A stretch of DNA of 64,000 nucleotides, taken from contig NW_024736071.1 in assembly GCF_018991925.1 (NCBI RefSeq), positions 13,137,758-13,201,757 on the forward strand, given 5' to 3'. The notes beneath the pieces are model-generated. The model saw nothing but the letters and a program-made list of their open reading frames with translations, was not told where the DNA came from and did no database searches. This stretch comes from Homarus americanus. Its lineage: Eukaryota; Arthropoda; Malacostraca; Decapoda; Nephropidae. Below are positions 1-9,427 of the stretch, one piece after another. The position numbers and the translations under genes were made by a program. Each line of letters opens with the position of its first letter. The first letter of the stretch is position 1.

Positions 1-150
1 CGAGTAGTAGGATCGGGGACGCTAGGGAGCTTCAAGACGAAGTTGGATAGGCACATGGAAGTGCTGGGATGGGTGTGAAAGGGATCTGCCCTGTATGGGC
101 CAGTCGGCCTCCTGCAGTATCCCACTTTCTTATGTTCTTATGTTCTTATG
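1..150 (+). mobile_element. 3' end of a CR1/L2-like LINE
   Basis: An open frame entering from the window edge reads GSGTLGSFKTKLDRHMEVLG and then WV, and stops at a TGA at 76-78. This is the usual C-terminal end of CR1/L2-type reverse transcriptase proteins; the copies at 1251 and 3880 end in the related AGTLESFKRRLD form. After the stop comes a short 3' UTR (GGGCCAGTCGGCCTCCTGCA) and a tail of repeated TTATGTTC units. The same tail design recurs at 2010-2022, 3880-3900 (inverted) and 28731-28760 (inverted), so it belongs to one family or close relatives. Only the 3' tip lies inside the window. The clade name is from motif resemblance, not from a tree. Confidence 0.75.
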
Positions 151-614
151 TAATGCGAGCTCCGATGGCATCAAGTCGAGCTGCAAGTGAGGTATACCGA
201 GACATTGGGGAACTGACAGCATCACAGAGAGCAAGAACTTCGACAGAATAAGGAATGGTAGAGGTGACAGGTGTTGTGGCGTCCTGCGGCAAAGATGCTG
301 GTGCACTAGGACCCACAAACAACATATAAGGCGGCGGTGGTGGCGCAGCTGTATGGAGCGGCGGGCTGGCGTCTGGGGCAACCATGCCAGACGTTGACTC
401 CTCGTTCATGACAGCGAGGATATTTCCAGTGAGTGGTATCTGAAGCAGATGAGGGAGGTAAACCCGAAGTAGAGGCATCGGAGGTAGTGGGTGGTGAAGG
501 AGTCCGGTGAGGGCAGGAACGGGAGTCATGGGCTTCAGCACACCAGGCACATTTCTCTGGAGCAGAGCAGTAACGGGATATATGACCGATTCCCCAGCAC
601 TTGAAGCACCACAA
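146..614 (-). pseudogene. LINE ORF1 (gag-like) zinc-knuckle remnant
   Basis: Read on the minus strand from 614, the protein begins with two zinc knuckles, CFKCWGIGHISRYC followed by CAWCAEAHDSRSC. The first is CX2CX4HX4C and the second CX2CX3HX4C. After the knuckles the better-looking coding frame continues in the neighbouring frame (550 to 146), a proline- and serine-rich stretch, so a frameshift probably lies near 500. Paired knuckles followed by a P/S/T-rich tail are typical of ORF1 nucleic-acid-binding proteins of I/Jockey-type non-LTR elements. No endonuclease or RT follows it on the same strand inside the window, and it points out of the left edge. It is opposite to the neighbouring LINE pieces, so it is a separate insertion. 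Confidence 0.6.
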
Positions 615-1250
615 AGCTGACCACTTTAGTTTATCTTTATATACCGTATAATATAGTGGGTTAGGGTCATCGGTAATTTATTTATTTAGGACACGAGTCC
701 CTAGGGGTTGACCAATATGTTTTTCAGTGTACTTTGGTGTTTTAAACGAATCTGACCTTAATTTTTGGCGGAAATTGCTAGTTTTGCATCCCCCCAAACA
801 ATAATGGGGGAGAGCCTGGGAAACCGGGATTTTTGGTGGGGGAGAAAACGAGAACGAGTCATCTAACCCAACAAAACCTAACTTAACTAACCTAACTCCT
901 AGCCGGGGGCTCCGCCCCCCCCGGACCCCCGGTATGCCTAACCTGACCCCTAGCCGGGGGCTCTGCCCACGGACCCCCGGTAGGCCTAGCTTAAACTGAC
1001 CTGAATGTTTCAGTAGTTAAAAAACTTTGCGGCGCTCCATGTCCGAAAGTACAATACCTTCGTTAGAAGTGGAAGGACTAGGGATACGTAAGAATTGGAT
1101 AGAATGATCGTCTTTCTCGTAAAATTCGGCAATAAACTTAAAATAATCGTAGGAGCACAAACGACAACCAACCTCCACCATGGCCATTGTGAAACTGGTC
1201 AATGATATTAAAATCATACCCAGGCTGCTTCCTTTGAAAAAAAAATGTGA
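615..1250. other. Intergenic, repeat-rich; no gene seen
   Basis: No coding pattern could be supported. It contains the GC-rich hairpin tandem repeat at 888-986, short CCTAA-like runs before it, and a poly-A stretch near 1236. A minus-strand open frame at 1017-1271 has no recognisable domain. Confidence 0.5.
888..986. repeat. Two-copy GC-rich tandem repeat with hairpin potential
   Basis: Two units of about 50 bp follow each other (888-938 and 939-986). Each has the form TAACCTAACTCCTAGCCGGG, a GC-rich core, then GGACCCCCGGTA. The CCGGGGG and CCCCCGG arms in each unit can pair, so each unit could form a strong hairpin. The surrounding sequence is AT-richer. Confidence 0.7.
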
Positions 1251-2022
1251 TTGGTCGAAAAAAATACGCATGATGATATCGATACCTCATTGGTCACGAC
1301 TGAAAGGACAAATACTGACAATGTATACAGTCTTAACATCAACCTAGAGAAGTCGACTTGTGAAAGAGACTTAGGGGTACTTGTAAGCCCGGACCTACGG
1401 CCTAGAAAACAGTGTGTTAATGTTCGAAATAAGGCAAACAGAGTATTGGGTTTTATATCTAGAAGTGTAAGTAATAAGAGTACGGAGGTCATATTGCAAC
1501 TGTATCTTGCGCTAGTCAGGCCGCACCTCGATTATGCTGTTCAGTTCTGGTGCCCTTATGATAGGATGGATATCAATTCACTGGAGTCGGTGCAGCAAAG
1601 AATGACGAAAATGATTCCGGGACTTAGAAACCTTCCATATCAAGATGGATTAAAGAAACTAACTTGCATTCCCTAGAGTCCTAGACAGACGAAGAGTGCG
1701 GGGAGATATGATAGAAGTATTTAAGTGGGTGAAAGGAATCAATAAAGGGGATATAGATAAAGTTCTTGTAATATCCGAGCAGGATAGGACTCGTCGCAAC
1801 GGATTTAAGTTAGATAAGTTAGGTTTAAGAGGGAGATAGGAAGGAACTGGTTCAAAAATAGGGTGGTAGACGAGTGGAACAAGCTTAGCAACTTTGTAGT
1901 AAGTGCTGGAACTCTGGAAAGTTTTAAAAGGAGGCTAGATAGATTAATTGATCATAGGGAGTGGTAGTAACTCTCATGCACAGGCCAACCGGCCTATTGC
2001 AGACTCCTCATTTTCTTATGTC
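1251..2022 (+). mobile_element. CR1/L2-like LINE 3' fragment, copy A
   Basis: The plus strand encodes the RT thumb and C-terminal region: ERDLGVLVSPDLRP, then VRPHLDYAVQFWCP, then (after a one-base deletion near 1660 relative to copy B that creates an early stop) DRRRVRGDMIEVFKWVKGI. It ends with GTLESFKRRLD. The 3' UTR contains GGCCAACCGGCCTATTGCAG and the tail CATTTTCTTATG. The RT palm with the catalytic YxDD is missing, so this is a 5'-truncated dead copy. It is the inverted partner of copy B (3880-4583), with both tails facing inward. LDYAVQFW followed by an LHSLERRR-type stretch is characteristic of the CR1/L2 group. Confidence 0.8.
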
Positions 2023-3879
2023 CAACCTTCTCCCCACATTCGATGTAAAGTCACCGGAGAAGTTATACTCCTCCCTGGTGAACTACACTCATAACTTCCA
2101 CAGTCACTGCGTTTCTCGTCCACACATTAAAAGTCGCCCTGAAGCCTATGCCTGGACACTTGATGAACGTATCCTCCAGGCGGAAAAGAAGGCAGTGGAG
2201 GATGGTATTTCGTTCCAAGAGGAACCGACCCTTGACCGTCTCCATCAGTACCGGTCGTCCAGGGATAATCTAATTGCCCTCCAACAATGTGTTCGGACTG
2301 AATCCTGGCGTAACTTCACAGATAGCATTAACCACCAGACGAGCGTGGGAGCCATGTGGCACCTCGTCAACGTGGTGATCAAGAAAAAGTCCTCTAGTGC
2401 TCTTCACCACAGCCCAGGAGAGTACGCTCAAGATCTTGTGGAAACATGGTCTGCACAACCCCAATCCCGTAATCTCTCGGAGCACTTTCAAGAGGCTGAA
2501 GGTCGATGAAGAGGATACGGTGGTGATAACCGAGGGGGAACTGCGGCGTGCTCTCATTCGTGGTAAGGCAACAGCCCCCGGTGATGACAGTGTCACCTAC
2601 TCAGTTCTCCGCTTGCTCCTGAAAGTCCCCGGCAACCCCCTCCTCCTGCTTTACAATCTCTGTCTCTGCACGGGGTATGTACCCAATGCCTGGACCTCCA
2701 GCACAATAGTACCCATTCCAAAATGCGGCACTGCCAAATTCAGACCCATCTCCCTCACCTCTTGCTTTAGCAAGGTGGTGGAGCGTTTTCTCCTTACCCG
2801 TCTCATGTTTCGGCTGGAGTAGAAACTCTCACTCAGCTTATATGGTTTTTGACCACAACAGGGTACGCATCCCTTCTCATGGAACTCTATACCCGTCTTT
2901 CCCCTACGAGTGTCGTAGCCTTCATCGACCTTTAAGGTGCCTTTGATGTTGCAAATAGAGATATTATCCTTGATCAGCTAGTAGACTTCGGTGTCAAAGG
3001 TAATCTCTTAAGATGGATTCGGGGATACTTCCGAAACAGAACCTCCCGCGTCCTCTTTAGGGGAACATGTAGCCCCACCAAGGACTTCAATCTTGGCACT
3101 CCACTGGGTGGTGTTCTTAGCCCCTTTCTTTTTAACAGCCTTATGCATCGCCTACTTTCTCTTCTCCCTGACATTCCTGGTACCACAGTTACCTGTTACG
3201 CAGATGATATCTGCATTCACTCTGAGTCGCCGGAAGATCTTCAACGCCTCCTCAGCTCATTCTCAGCGTCGTCTTCTGCTTCTGGTCTCTTCCTCTCATC
3301 AGACAAGAGTAGAATCTTCTCTCCTCGCAACCTGGGGACGCTCCCAGAATTCAGTGTGGGAGATTGTGTTATCCCTCCGTGTATGCAGTACGTCTACCTG
3401 GGTGCACCTGTGCGGATTACTCCAGCCATACCTGTACGACGTGTCCATCCCATCGTCCGGGACCTCATGGATCGACTGCAACAGCGTCTAACACCTCTCA
3501 TGTGGCTTAAAAACAATGGTGCCGGGATTTCTATCACTGTAGCCAGAACTGTTTACATTATGTTTATCGGTTCCGTTGTCGACTACATTTCCCCTGCTTT
3601 ATGTCAACTCCCCCAAATATCCCTAGATCCCCTTGAAAAGTTTCGAAACAAAGTCATGAGATTTAGTCTGGGTTGTCCGACCTCCACCAGGATAGTTAAC
3701 ATGCAAACTGAACTCAATCTTCCTTCCTTTGTTGAGAGAATATACGCTAATGTCTCCTACTTCAGTGTCAAATGTCTTCACTCTCCCTACCTTGCCCCCC
3801 ATTATTCTCATGTCATTAGAACCTCCCTTGATCCAAATTCACCCCGGCCTCTACTTCGGCCGGGTGGTCTCACCCTTAT
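2023..3879 (+). pseudogene. Reverse transcriptase of the I-like LINE, broken
   Basis: The frame opens with the linker between endonuclease and RT (HQYRSSRDNLIALQQCVRTE). The fingers region follows with GKATAPGDDSVTYSVLR and CGTAKFRPISLTSC, then the palm. The first catalytic motif is AFIDL, then a premature TAA, then GAFDVANRD. Next come GTPLGGVLSPFLF and the YADD box at codons 3197-3208 in TCYADDICIH. A thumb region follows, and coding is cut at 3879 by the inserted LINE. Visible lesions are a frameshift near 2497, a stop at 2820-2822, the in-frame TAA near 2932 and the insertion. The catalytic aspartates themselves are still present. Confidence 0.8.
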
Positions 3880-4583
3880 TAAAGAACATAAGAACATAAG
3901 AAAATAAGGAGTCTGCAATAGGCCGGTTGGCCTGTGCATGGCAGCTCCTGTCGAGAGTTACTACCACTCTCTATCATCCATGAAACTATCTAGCCTCCTT
4001 TTGAAACTTTCCAGAGTTCCCGCACTTACTACAAAGTTGCTAAGCTTGTTCCACTCGTCCACCACCCTATTTGTGAACCAGTTTCTTCCAATCTCCCTCC
4101 TAAACCTAAACTTATCCAACTTGAATCCGTTGCTCCGAGTCCTATCCTGCTCGGATATTATAAGAACTTTATCTATATCCCCTTTATTGATTCCTTTCAC
4201 CCACTTAAATACTTCTATCATATCTCCCCGCACTCTTCGTCTTTCTAGGGAATGCAAGTTAAGTTTCTTAGCCAATCCTGATATGGAAGGTTTCTAAGTC
4301 CCGGAATCATTTTTGTTATTCTTCGCTGCACCGACTCTAGTGAATTTATATCCATTCTGTAATAGGGGCACCAGAACTGAACCGCATAATCGAGGTGTGG
4401 CCTGACTAGCGCAAGATATAGTTGCAATAAGACCTCTGCACTCTTGTTACTTACACTTCTAGATATAAAACCCAATACTCTGTTTGCCTTATTTCGAACA
4501 TTAACGCACTGTTTTCTAGGCCGTAGGACCGTGCTTACAAGTACCCCTAGGTCTCTTTCACAAGTCGACTTCTCTAGGTTGAA
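3880..4583 (-). mobile_element. CR1/L2-like LINE 3' fragment, copy B, inserted
   Basis: Reverse-complement relative of copy A. The minus strand encodes LVRPHLDYAVQFWCPYYRMD, then (after a frameshift near 4270) LNLHSLERRRVRGDMIEVFK, DRTRSNGFKLDKFRFRRE and the C-terminal GTLESFKRRLDSFMDDREW. The 3' tail is the inverted AAGAACATAAG run at 3882-3900. Similarity to copy A begins at 4583 (CAACCTAGAGAAGTCGAC read on minus), which marks the 5' truncation point. The fragment interrupts the RT-to-RNase H junction of the I-like LINE, so it is younger than that element. I could not see a clean target-site duplication. Confidence 0.8.
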
Positions 4584-5113
4584 TAGTCTGTTCTATACTT
4601 CAGAACCTCGATATTGATGTGCCCATAGCAGAGGTTGATCACGGTCCTCTACCCTGGATGACTCCCTGTCCAGCAGTCACTTTTACTCACACCTCAAAGA
4701 AGGACCTACCTCTCCTTCAGAAACAATTAGCTCTGGAGACCATAGCCACATTTTCTTCCTCAGTCCCTGCTGTACACCATCTATACACCGACGGTTTCCC
4801 ACAAGCAGACGGGAGCGCGGGGTGTACTCTCTTCTCACCGGATGTGGACCCGCCAGCAGAAGGTTGGGTTGGCTGTAAACTTCCGAACTGGTCAATCTCT
4901 ACTTACAGTGACTTGCAAGGACTCTTAGAAGCAGTTGATCTCCTCCTTCAGAGGAGATTAAACGGTGTGATCGTATGTGATTCTCAGTCTGCCCTCCAGG
5001 CCCTCTTCTCCCCTAAGCCTTTATGCCTCCCTTTAATTCAACATATGTTAAGTCTAATAGCTCTAGCCCATGATAATTCTCTTGTTATCCATTTTTGGAA
5101 TAGCAAACAATGA
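4584..5113 (+). pseudogene. RNase H domain of the I-like LINE
   Basis: The frame from about 4619 reads an RNase H fold: first acidic motif HHLYTDGFPQADGSAG, a second region SDLQGLLEAVDLL, and a third DSQSALQALFS. In active enzymes the second position is normally TEL with a glutamate; here it reads SDL, a conservative but unusual change. The frame ends IHFWNSKQ with a stop at 5111-5113, before the usual WIPxHxGI motif carrying the catalytic histidine. The domain is therefore C-terminally truncated where the minisatellite begins. Confidence 0.7.
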
Positions 5114-5116
5114 CAC

Positions 5117-5483
5117 TGCTGGGGAGGGAGGAAGGAGCCAATCACAAACAACTGCTGGGGAGGGAGGGAGGAACCAACCACTAGCAACTGCTGGGGAGGG
5201 AGGAGGCAACCATTAACAACTGCTGGGGAGGGAGGAGCCAACCACAAACAGCAAGGGAGGGAGGAACTAACCACAAACAGCTGCTGGGGAGGGAGGGAGG
5301 AACCAACCACAAACAGCTGCTGGGAAAGGAGAGAGGAACTAACTACAAACAACTGCTAGGGAGAGAGGAACCAACCACAAACAGTTGCTGGGAGGGAGGG
5401 AGGAACCAACCACAAACAGCTGCTGGGGAGGGAGGGAGGAACTAATCACAAACAGCAGCTGGGGAGGGAGGGAGGAACCAACC
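5117..5483. repeat. Minisatellite, ~33-45 bp unit
   Basis: About nine to ten imperfect units of the form ACTGCTGGGGAGGGAGGGAG followed by GAACCAACCACAAACAGC. Units vary by dropping one or two GGAG or GAG blocks. The array starts exactly where the RNase H frame stops. Open frames across it on the minus strand (such as SSLPPQQLFVVG repeats) are translation artefacts. Confidence 0.85.
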
Positions 5484-5767
5484 CATGACACCAACCCAAA
5501 CTTACCTAACTTCATAGCCCCTGGCAGTAGTATGCTGTAATACAATATTGTGGCTTTTTTGTTGTTCATTAACAATAAAAAAAAATTTAGGTATAATACT
5601 GTGGGTTTTTATTGTTTATGAACAGACTTCCTTTTTTTAGGTGAAATAATGGGGTTTGATTTTGTATTTTGAGAACCAAACCATATTTTCCTTTTTATTA
5701 TGTAATTATCCCAAAATTTGATAACTGAATGGTTTTCAAGGAACCTAACCCATCCGGACAGCCAGGG
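5484..5767. other. AT-rich spacer; nothing recognised
   Basis: Contains two loosely similar stretches with AATACTGTGGGTTTTTATTG-like sequence and short poly-A runs. No coding or RNA signal was seen. Confidence 0.4.
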
Positions 5768-6218
5768 ATACTGTGGGGTGCGAGTTGTTTGGGTTCACAC
5801 TCAGGATGAGATGGAGAAAGGAAACTCACAATGTGCTCTCTGTATACATGTTGTATTGGATGTACAATGCAGCTTGGTGCTGGGAAGTGGCAGCGTGGTT
5901 ACAAGCGTGATGTAGAGAGAGCTGGTTGGTGAGGATGCTCAGAGGAGGACAGCTTGTGGGTCGCCGGCGGGAGCGAGGGCCGCCAGGCAGCGGCGGAGGA
6001 GGTGGTGTAGCTTGCTGCGGCTGTAGCTAGAAGAAGGGAGAGCTAGGTCACCACGAGGTCAGGTCTTATATAGCGGAGGTAGGCGTGGCTTAATAGTTGA
6101 CCTCCGTGATGTATGGCGGCGCTGGTTGACCTAGACCACGAGGCATACACTGGGGAATTCGCGGGGTCGGCTTCTCAGCGACAAACAGCGTTTGTAGGGG
6201 AGAAATCCACTACAATAC
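5768..6218 (-). mobile_element. Candidate solo LTR with ATAC target duplication
   Basis: A 443-bp block (5772-6214) begins TGTGGGG and ends CCACTACA on the plus strand, giving the TG...CA ends of an LTR. It is flanked on both sides by ATAC (5768-5771 and 6215-6218), a 4-bp duplication that fits Ty3/Gypsy-type integration. On the minus strand it contains a TATA box (CTATATAAG at 6065-6073) about 140 bp from the upstream end, followed by a GC-rich stretch typical of an LTR R/U5 region. No gag or pol coding flanks it, so a solo LTR produced by recombination is the simplest reading. A short direct repeat can arise by chance, so this remains a candidate. Confidence 0.5.
6065..6073 (-). promoter_or_regulatory. 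TATA box of the candidate LTR
   Basis: Minus strand reads CCGCTATATAAGACCTGACC. The TATATAAG core, in GC-richer surroundings and inside a candidate LTR, would drive transcription toward lower coordinates. Whether it is active cannot be judged. Confidence 0.4.
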
Positions 6219-7304
6219 CTGTACTTAAGTTTAACTGAACATACATGATGCATGACATGTTAATTCTCATGAGAAGCTGTAAACACGACTAACTGATGTG
6301 TAATTTGAGACACTACATAATAATATTGCTCACCTGGATGTTACCCACAAGTTACCTTCAATATAAAAACATGTGAGTGTTTTACATACTCATCTACAGA
6401 ACAGCATTGGGTTAATACTTAGAAGATGCCACTAACTGAATATTGAGTCATATATAGTGAGATAGAGGAAAATACAGTACAACAGCAGGAGATTTGACAA
6501 GTTTTACTAATAATAAATGCAGTTGAAGCGTTCAACATCACTTACACAGGATCTTGAATGTTTCACCTGTAATCAGACATATCTAATATACAACCATATT
6601 ACTGTGTTCTCTCTTAATTGTAAATCTACGATTATGGTATGAGCTCTGAAAATTTGACTTAGTCTCGGAGATACATGAAATTGAGAGAAAACGGAGGGCT
6701 CAGACTTCCTGAAGCGATAAGAAAACGAATGCCTCAGCTGGGGGACTCAATAAAGAAGTTACAGCTACATGTTTTATGGGCTATTTAGCGTAATATGAAT
6801 CGTTATATGCTCTTGCTTGACACAGCTGCTGGAGATGGCCTATGGGATGTCTGGTCATACATTGTAGAATCAGGTGATTTTTTCAATGCATTTGACAGTG
6901 CATTTCATGAAAGGCAGAATAAAAAGTAAAAGTAAAGTACAGGATATGAAATACAGAGAAAGGTACTATTGTAGATTAGTGATTTTTTTTTACAGTTTTA
7001 AACAATGTGTGGTGTTCAGTGCCATGCGATCATCATCTGTACTAATAATGATGATGGGATGAAGAGAAGAGAGCCATTTGCTCAGGAAGGTGGAAGACGG
7101 TGGAGGGGGTAGGTAAAAGTTAGGAAGTTGGAAACAAAGAGGGAGAGTGGTAGCAGGTGGGCTATCCACCTTGCGAGGGCGGGGTTAAGTCTGTCATGTC
7201 AGCATTTCCGCAGGTTCACTACGGCAAGGGAAGACAAGCTAAGCTAAGGTAGTTTGTGGTGTTTGGGGAGGGGGGCCCTCCGTGCCCTTTGTGCATCTCA
7301 GTTT
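6219..7304. other. Spacer with one broken protein-like stretch
   Basis: Mostly AT-rich and featureless. At about 6690-6865 the plus strand reads GGLRLPEAIRKRMPQLGDSI and onward to RYMLLLDTAAGDGLWDVWSY, a long protein-like frame broken by one TAG and followed by CAG/GTGATT. I do not recognise it. It may be a decayed exon or transposon fragment. 7080-7300 is G-rich with no gene. Confidence 0.35.
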
Positions 7305-7469
7305 TCATTGTGTATTTTTTGGTTCTGGTTCTGTGTCGTTGTATGTTATTCTCTTTGGCCACCAGTTGTGTGTTCTGTTAATGTCTTCTTGCATTAGTTG
7401 TTGTAATATGGGGTCTTCTAGTTCTTGTAGCTTTTCCCATATTGCTAATGCTTGATTATGGGTTCTGTG

Positions 7470-7568
7470 CAGTGGCGTAGCTAGAGTGTGTGCCGCCCGG
7501 GGCGGCCCTTGAGTTTGCCGCCCCCCCCCCCCGTGCCCCACAAAAATACACATATTGCACAGTGACTA

Positions 7569-7655
<87 letters not shown>

Positions 7656-9313
7656 TGTGTACCATTATAATATTACTGTACTTTCACATACTCAAATATA
7701 GTATGCTTTAAATACACACCAAACATACTTAAACTTTATAAGTAACAGTTAAACAAAAAGCAAAAACGACATATAGGATAGGGAAAAAAGTAAAAAAGTG
7801 TAAAAAATTAGGACCATCTTTATTTCTGAAATGAAAACTACAACTTTCTACAAAGTAACTTTTCTTGTTTTTTTGTTGGCAAATTCTTCAATGACATTGT
7901 CAAAAACTATTTCATCTGTCAATTGTCGCTCTATAGACAGTATGGCAAGATTTCTCAACCGCAAGGTGCTCATAGTAGATCTTAAGTAATTCTTGATCAG
8001 TTTTAGTTTCGAAAAACTCCTCTCACAGGTAGCAACACTAACAGCAATTGTGAGGAAAATCCTCAGCATTATTACTATATTTGGAACCGAGTTCATGAAG
8101 CTGTTGAAATCTCAAAGTTATTTCTTGGATCACTCTGTCCAGCGAAGAAAACATTTCTCTCCTCAATTCAATGTCGTATGGCAATTCAGCATCTCGTGAT
8201 CCTTCACCAAACATTTGTTTCTTCTTTTTGGGTCGACGCTGACGCTCCATGACTATCCCCAGATCATTGCAAATTTCTTTGGCATAGTTAACTCCATTAC
8301 TCACTAGCTTGTCCCTGTTTTCAACTAGAAATGTTTCTAATGCCCTGAGTTTTATATCACATTGTTGTATGTTCAAGCCCTTGGTTTGGAGGTAAGTCTG
8401 TGTGTCGTTAATTTCTAGAAGGACGGGTCCCCACAGGCCAAGAAAGCACAAAAAGGAAAATGATTGCAACGCACCAAGTAGAACACCAGCATCTGCCCTG
8501 GTAGCTGTATTTTCTTCTTCACCAGTTAACTTTTCTAGGGCACTTAAGATTTTTGATAAATGTTTCTTTACAACACTTACAGCTTCTCCCCTTGCACTCC
8601 ACCGAGTTTCTATTATGTGCTTGACACTTTGACCAGTGACTGAAGTTAGAACATCCCAGCAATGGGTTGATGAAGAAAAAAATACAAACAAACGCTCCAC
8701 ACATCCAAAAAAGGTAACAGAATTCACAGCAACAGAAGCTGCATGAACACCCGCCAAATTCAGCGAGTGATTTGTACAAGCAACAAATTCTGCTTTTTTA
8801 TTAATTTCCTTGATACGTTTCTGAACACCAGTATGAACACCAGCCATCACCGCAGCATTATCATATGCTTGCCCTCTACAGTTTTGAATATCAATTCCGT
8901 CTTTCTCTAATTTTTCCAAAATTATCATTGAAATATTCTCGGCGGTTTTACCTTTTGTTTCAATGAAATCGACAAATGATTCCACAACCTTCACCTTATC
9001 TCCATCGATCACAACATAGCGTAAAACTTGGCTCGTTTGATCCTTATGTGAAATATCAGGAGTGCTGTCGAATATCATGGAAAAGTACTTTGCTTCTTTT
9101 ACTTGCTTGATGACTTTGCTTCTTACGTTTTCTCCCAAAATTTCTATAAACTCGTTCTGAATAGTAGGAGACAGATGTGGGTCAGGTGTTAGGTCAGACA
9201 CGACAAGGATTAACTTGCTGCCGATACAAAGGGATGGATTAACGTCTCCAGTAGCTGCAGATATGGGTGATGAGCAGACCCAAAAGTGCCGCCCCCCAAA
9301 AGTGCCGCCCGGG
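7470..9313 (-). mobile_element. hAT-family DNA transposon remnant
   Basis: The low-coordinate end begins CAGTGGCGTAGCTAGAG, a typical hAT terminal sequence, followed by GCCGCCCGGGGCGGC. The high-coordinate end contains inverted matches (CCGGGCGGCACTTTTGGGG) but lacks the outermost CAGTGGCG motif, so that end is truncated. The body encodes a hAT transposase on the minus strand with frameshift and deletion, and a (TA)n tract (7571-7652) has expanded near the 3' end. I could not match an 8-bp target duplication (left flank GTTCTGTG, right flank TGTTGGTT). It sits inside a LINE and is younger than it. Confidence 0.75.
7571..7652. repeat. (TA)n microsatellite
   Basis: Uninterrupted TA dinucleotides for 82 bp, inside the hAT remnant. 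Confidence 0.95.
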
Positions 9314-9336
9314 TGTTGGTTATTAGTTGATTCCAT
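7848..9336 (-). pseudogene. hAT transposase (ZMYM1/DUF4371-like), broken
   Basis: The long frame (9336 to 8038) shows the DUF4371/hAT core: FSMIFDSTPDISHKDQTSQV with the first acidic region, CRGQAYDNAAVMAGVHTGVQ with the second, CTNHSLNLAGVHAA, and an RW region ETRWSARGEAV. A second frame (8096 to 7848) carries the C-terminal dimerisation domain: VATCERSFSKLKLIKNYLRS, then LRLRNLAILSIE. The two overlap in different frames, and the stretch normally lying between RFQQLHELG and the C-terminal domain is missing. A frameshift plus an internal deletion of several dozen codons is therefore inferred. The N-terminal TTF-type zinc finger is absent; the first residues (NQHPGGTFGG) are terminal-repeat sequence. 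It cannot encode an active transposase. Confidence 0.8.
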
Positions 9337-9427
9337 TTCTCATTGTGTTTTATTTTGCATCTTTCTAGTAATTCGTTTTTGAGGTTTCTATGCAATACAG
9401 TGATGTGTGGGCTCCAGCCGTGTGTTT

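Larger units (their letters stand above)
2023..5113 (+). mobile_element. I-like LINE split by an inserted LINE
   Basis: A non-LTR element on the plus strand has its RT region at 2023-3879 and its RNase H at 4584-5113. The 3880-4583 gap is filled by a CR1/L2-like fragment in the opposite orientation. Possession of an RNase H domain after the RT points to the I group or related clades (R1, LOA and similar). The 5' part (ORF1 and the apurinic-type endonuclease) is absent: the element begins abruptly just after the tail of copy A at 2022. The 3' end merges into a minisatellite at 5117. Frameshifts and stops show it is dead. Confidence 0.8.
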
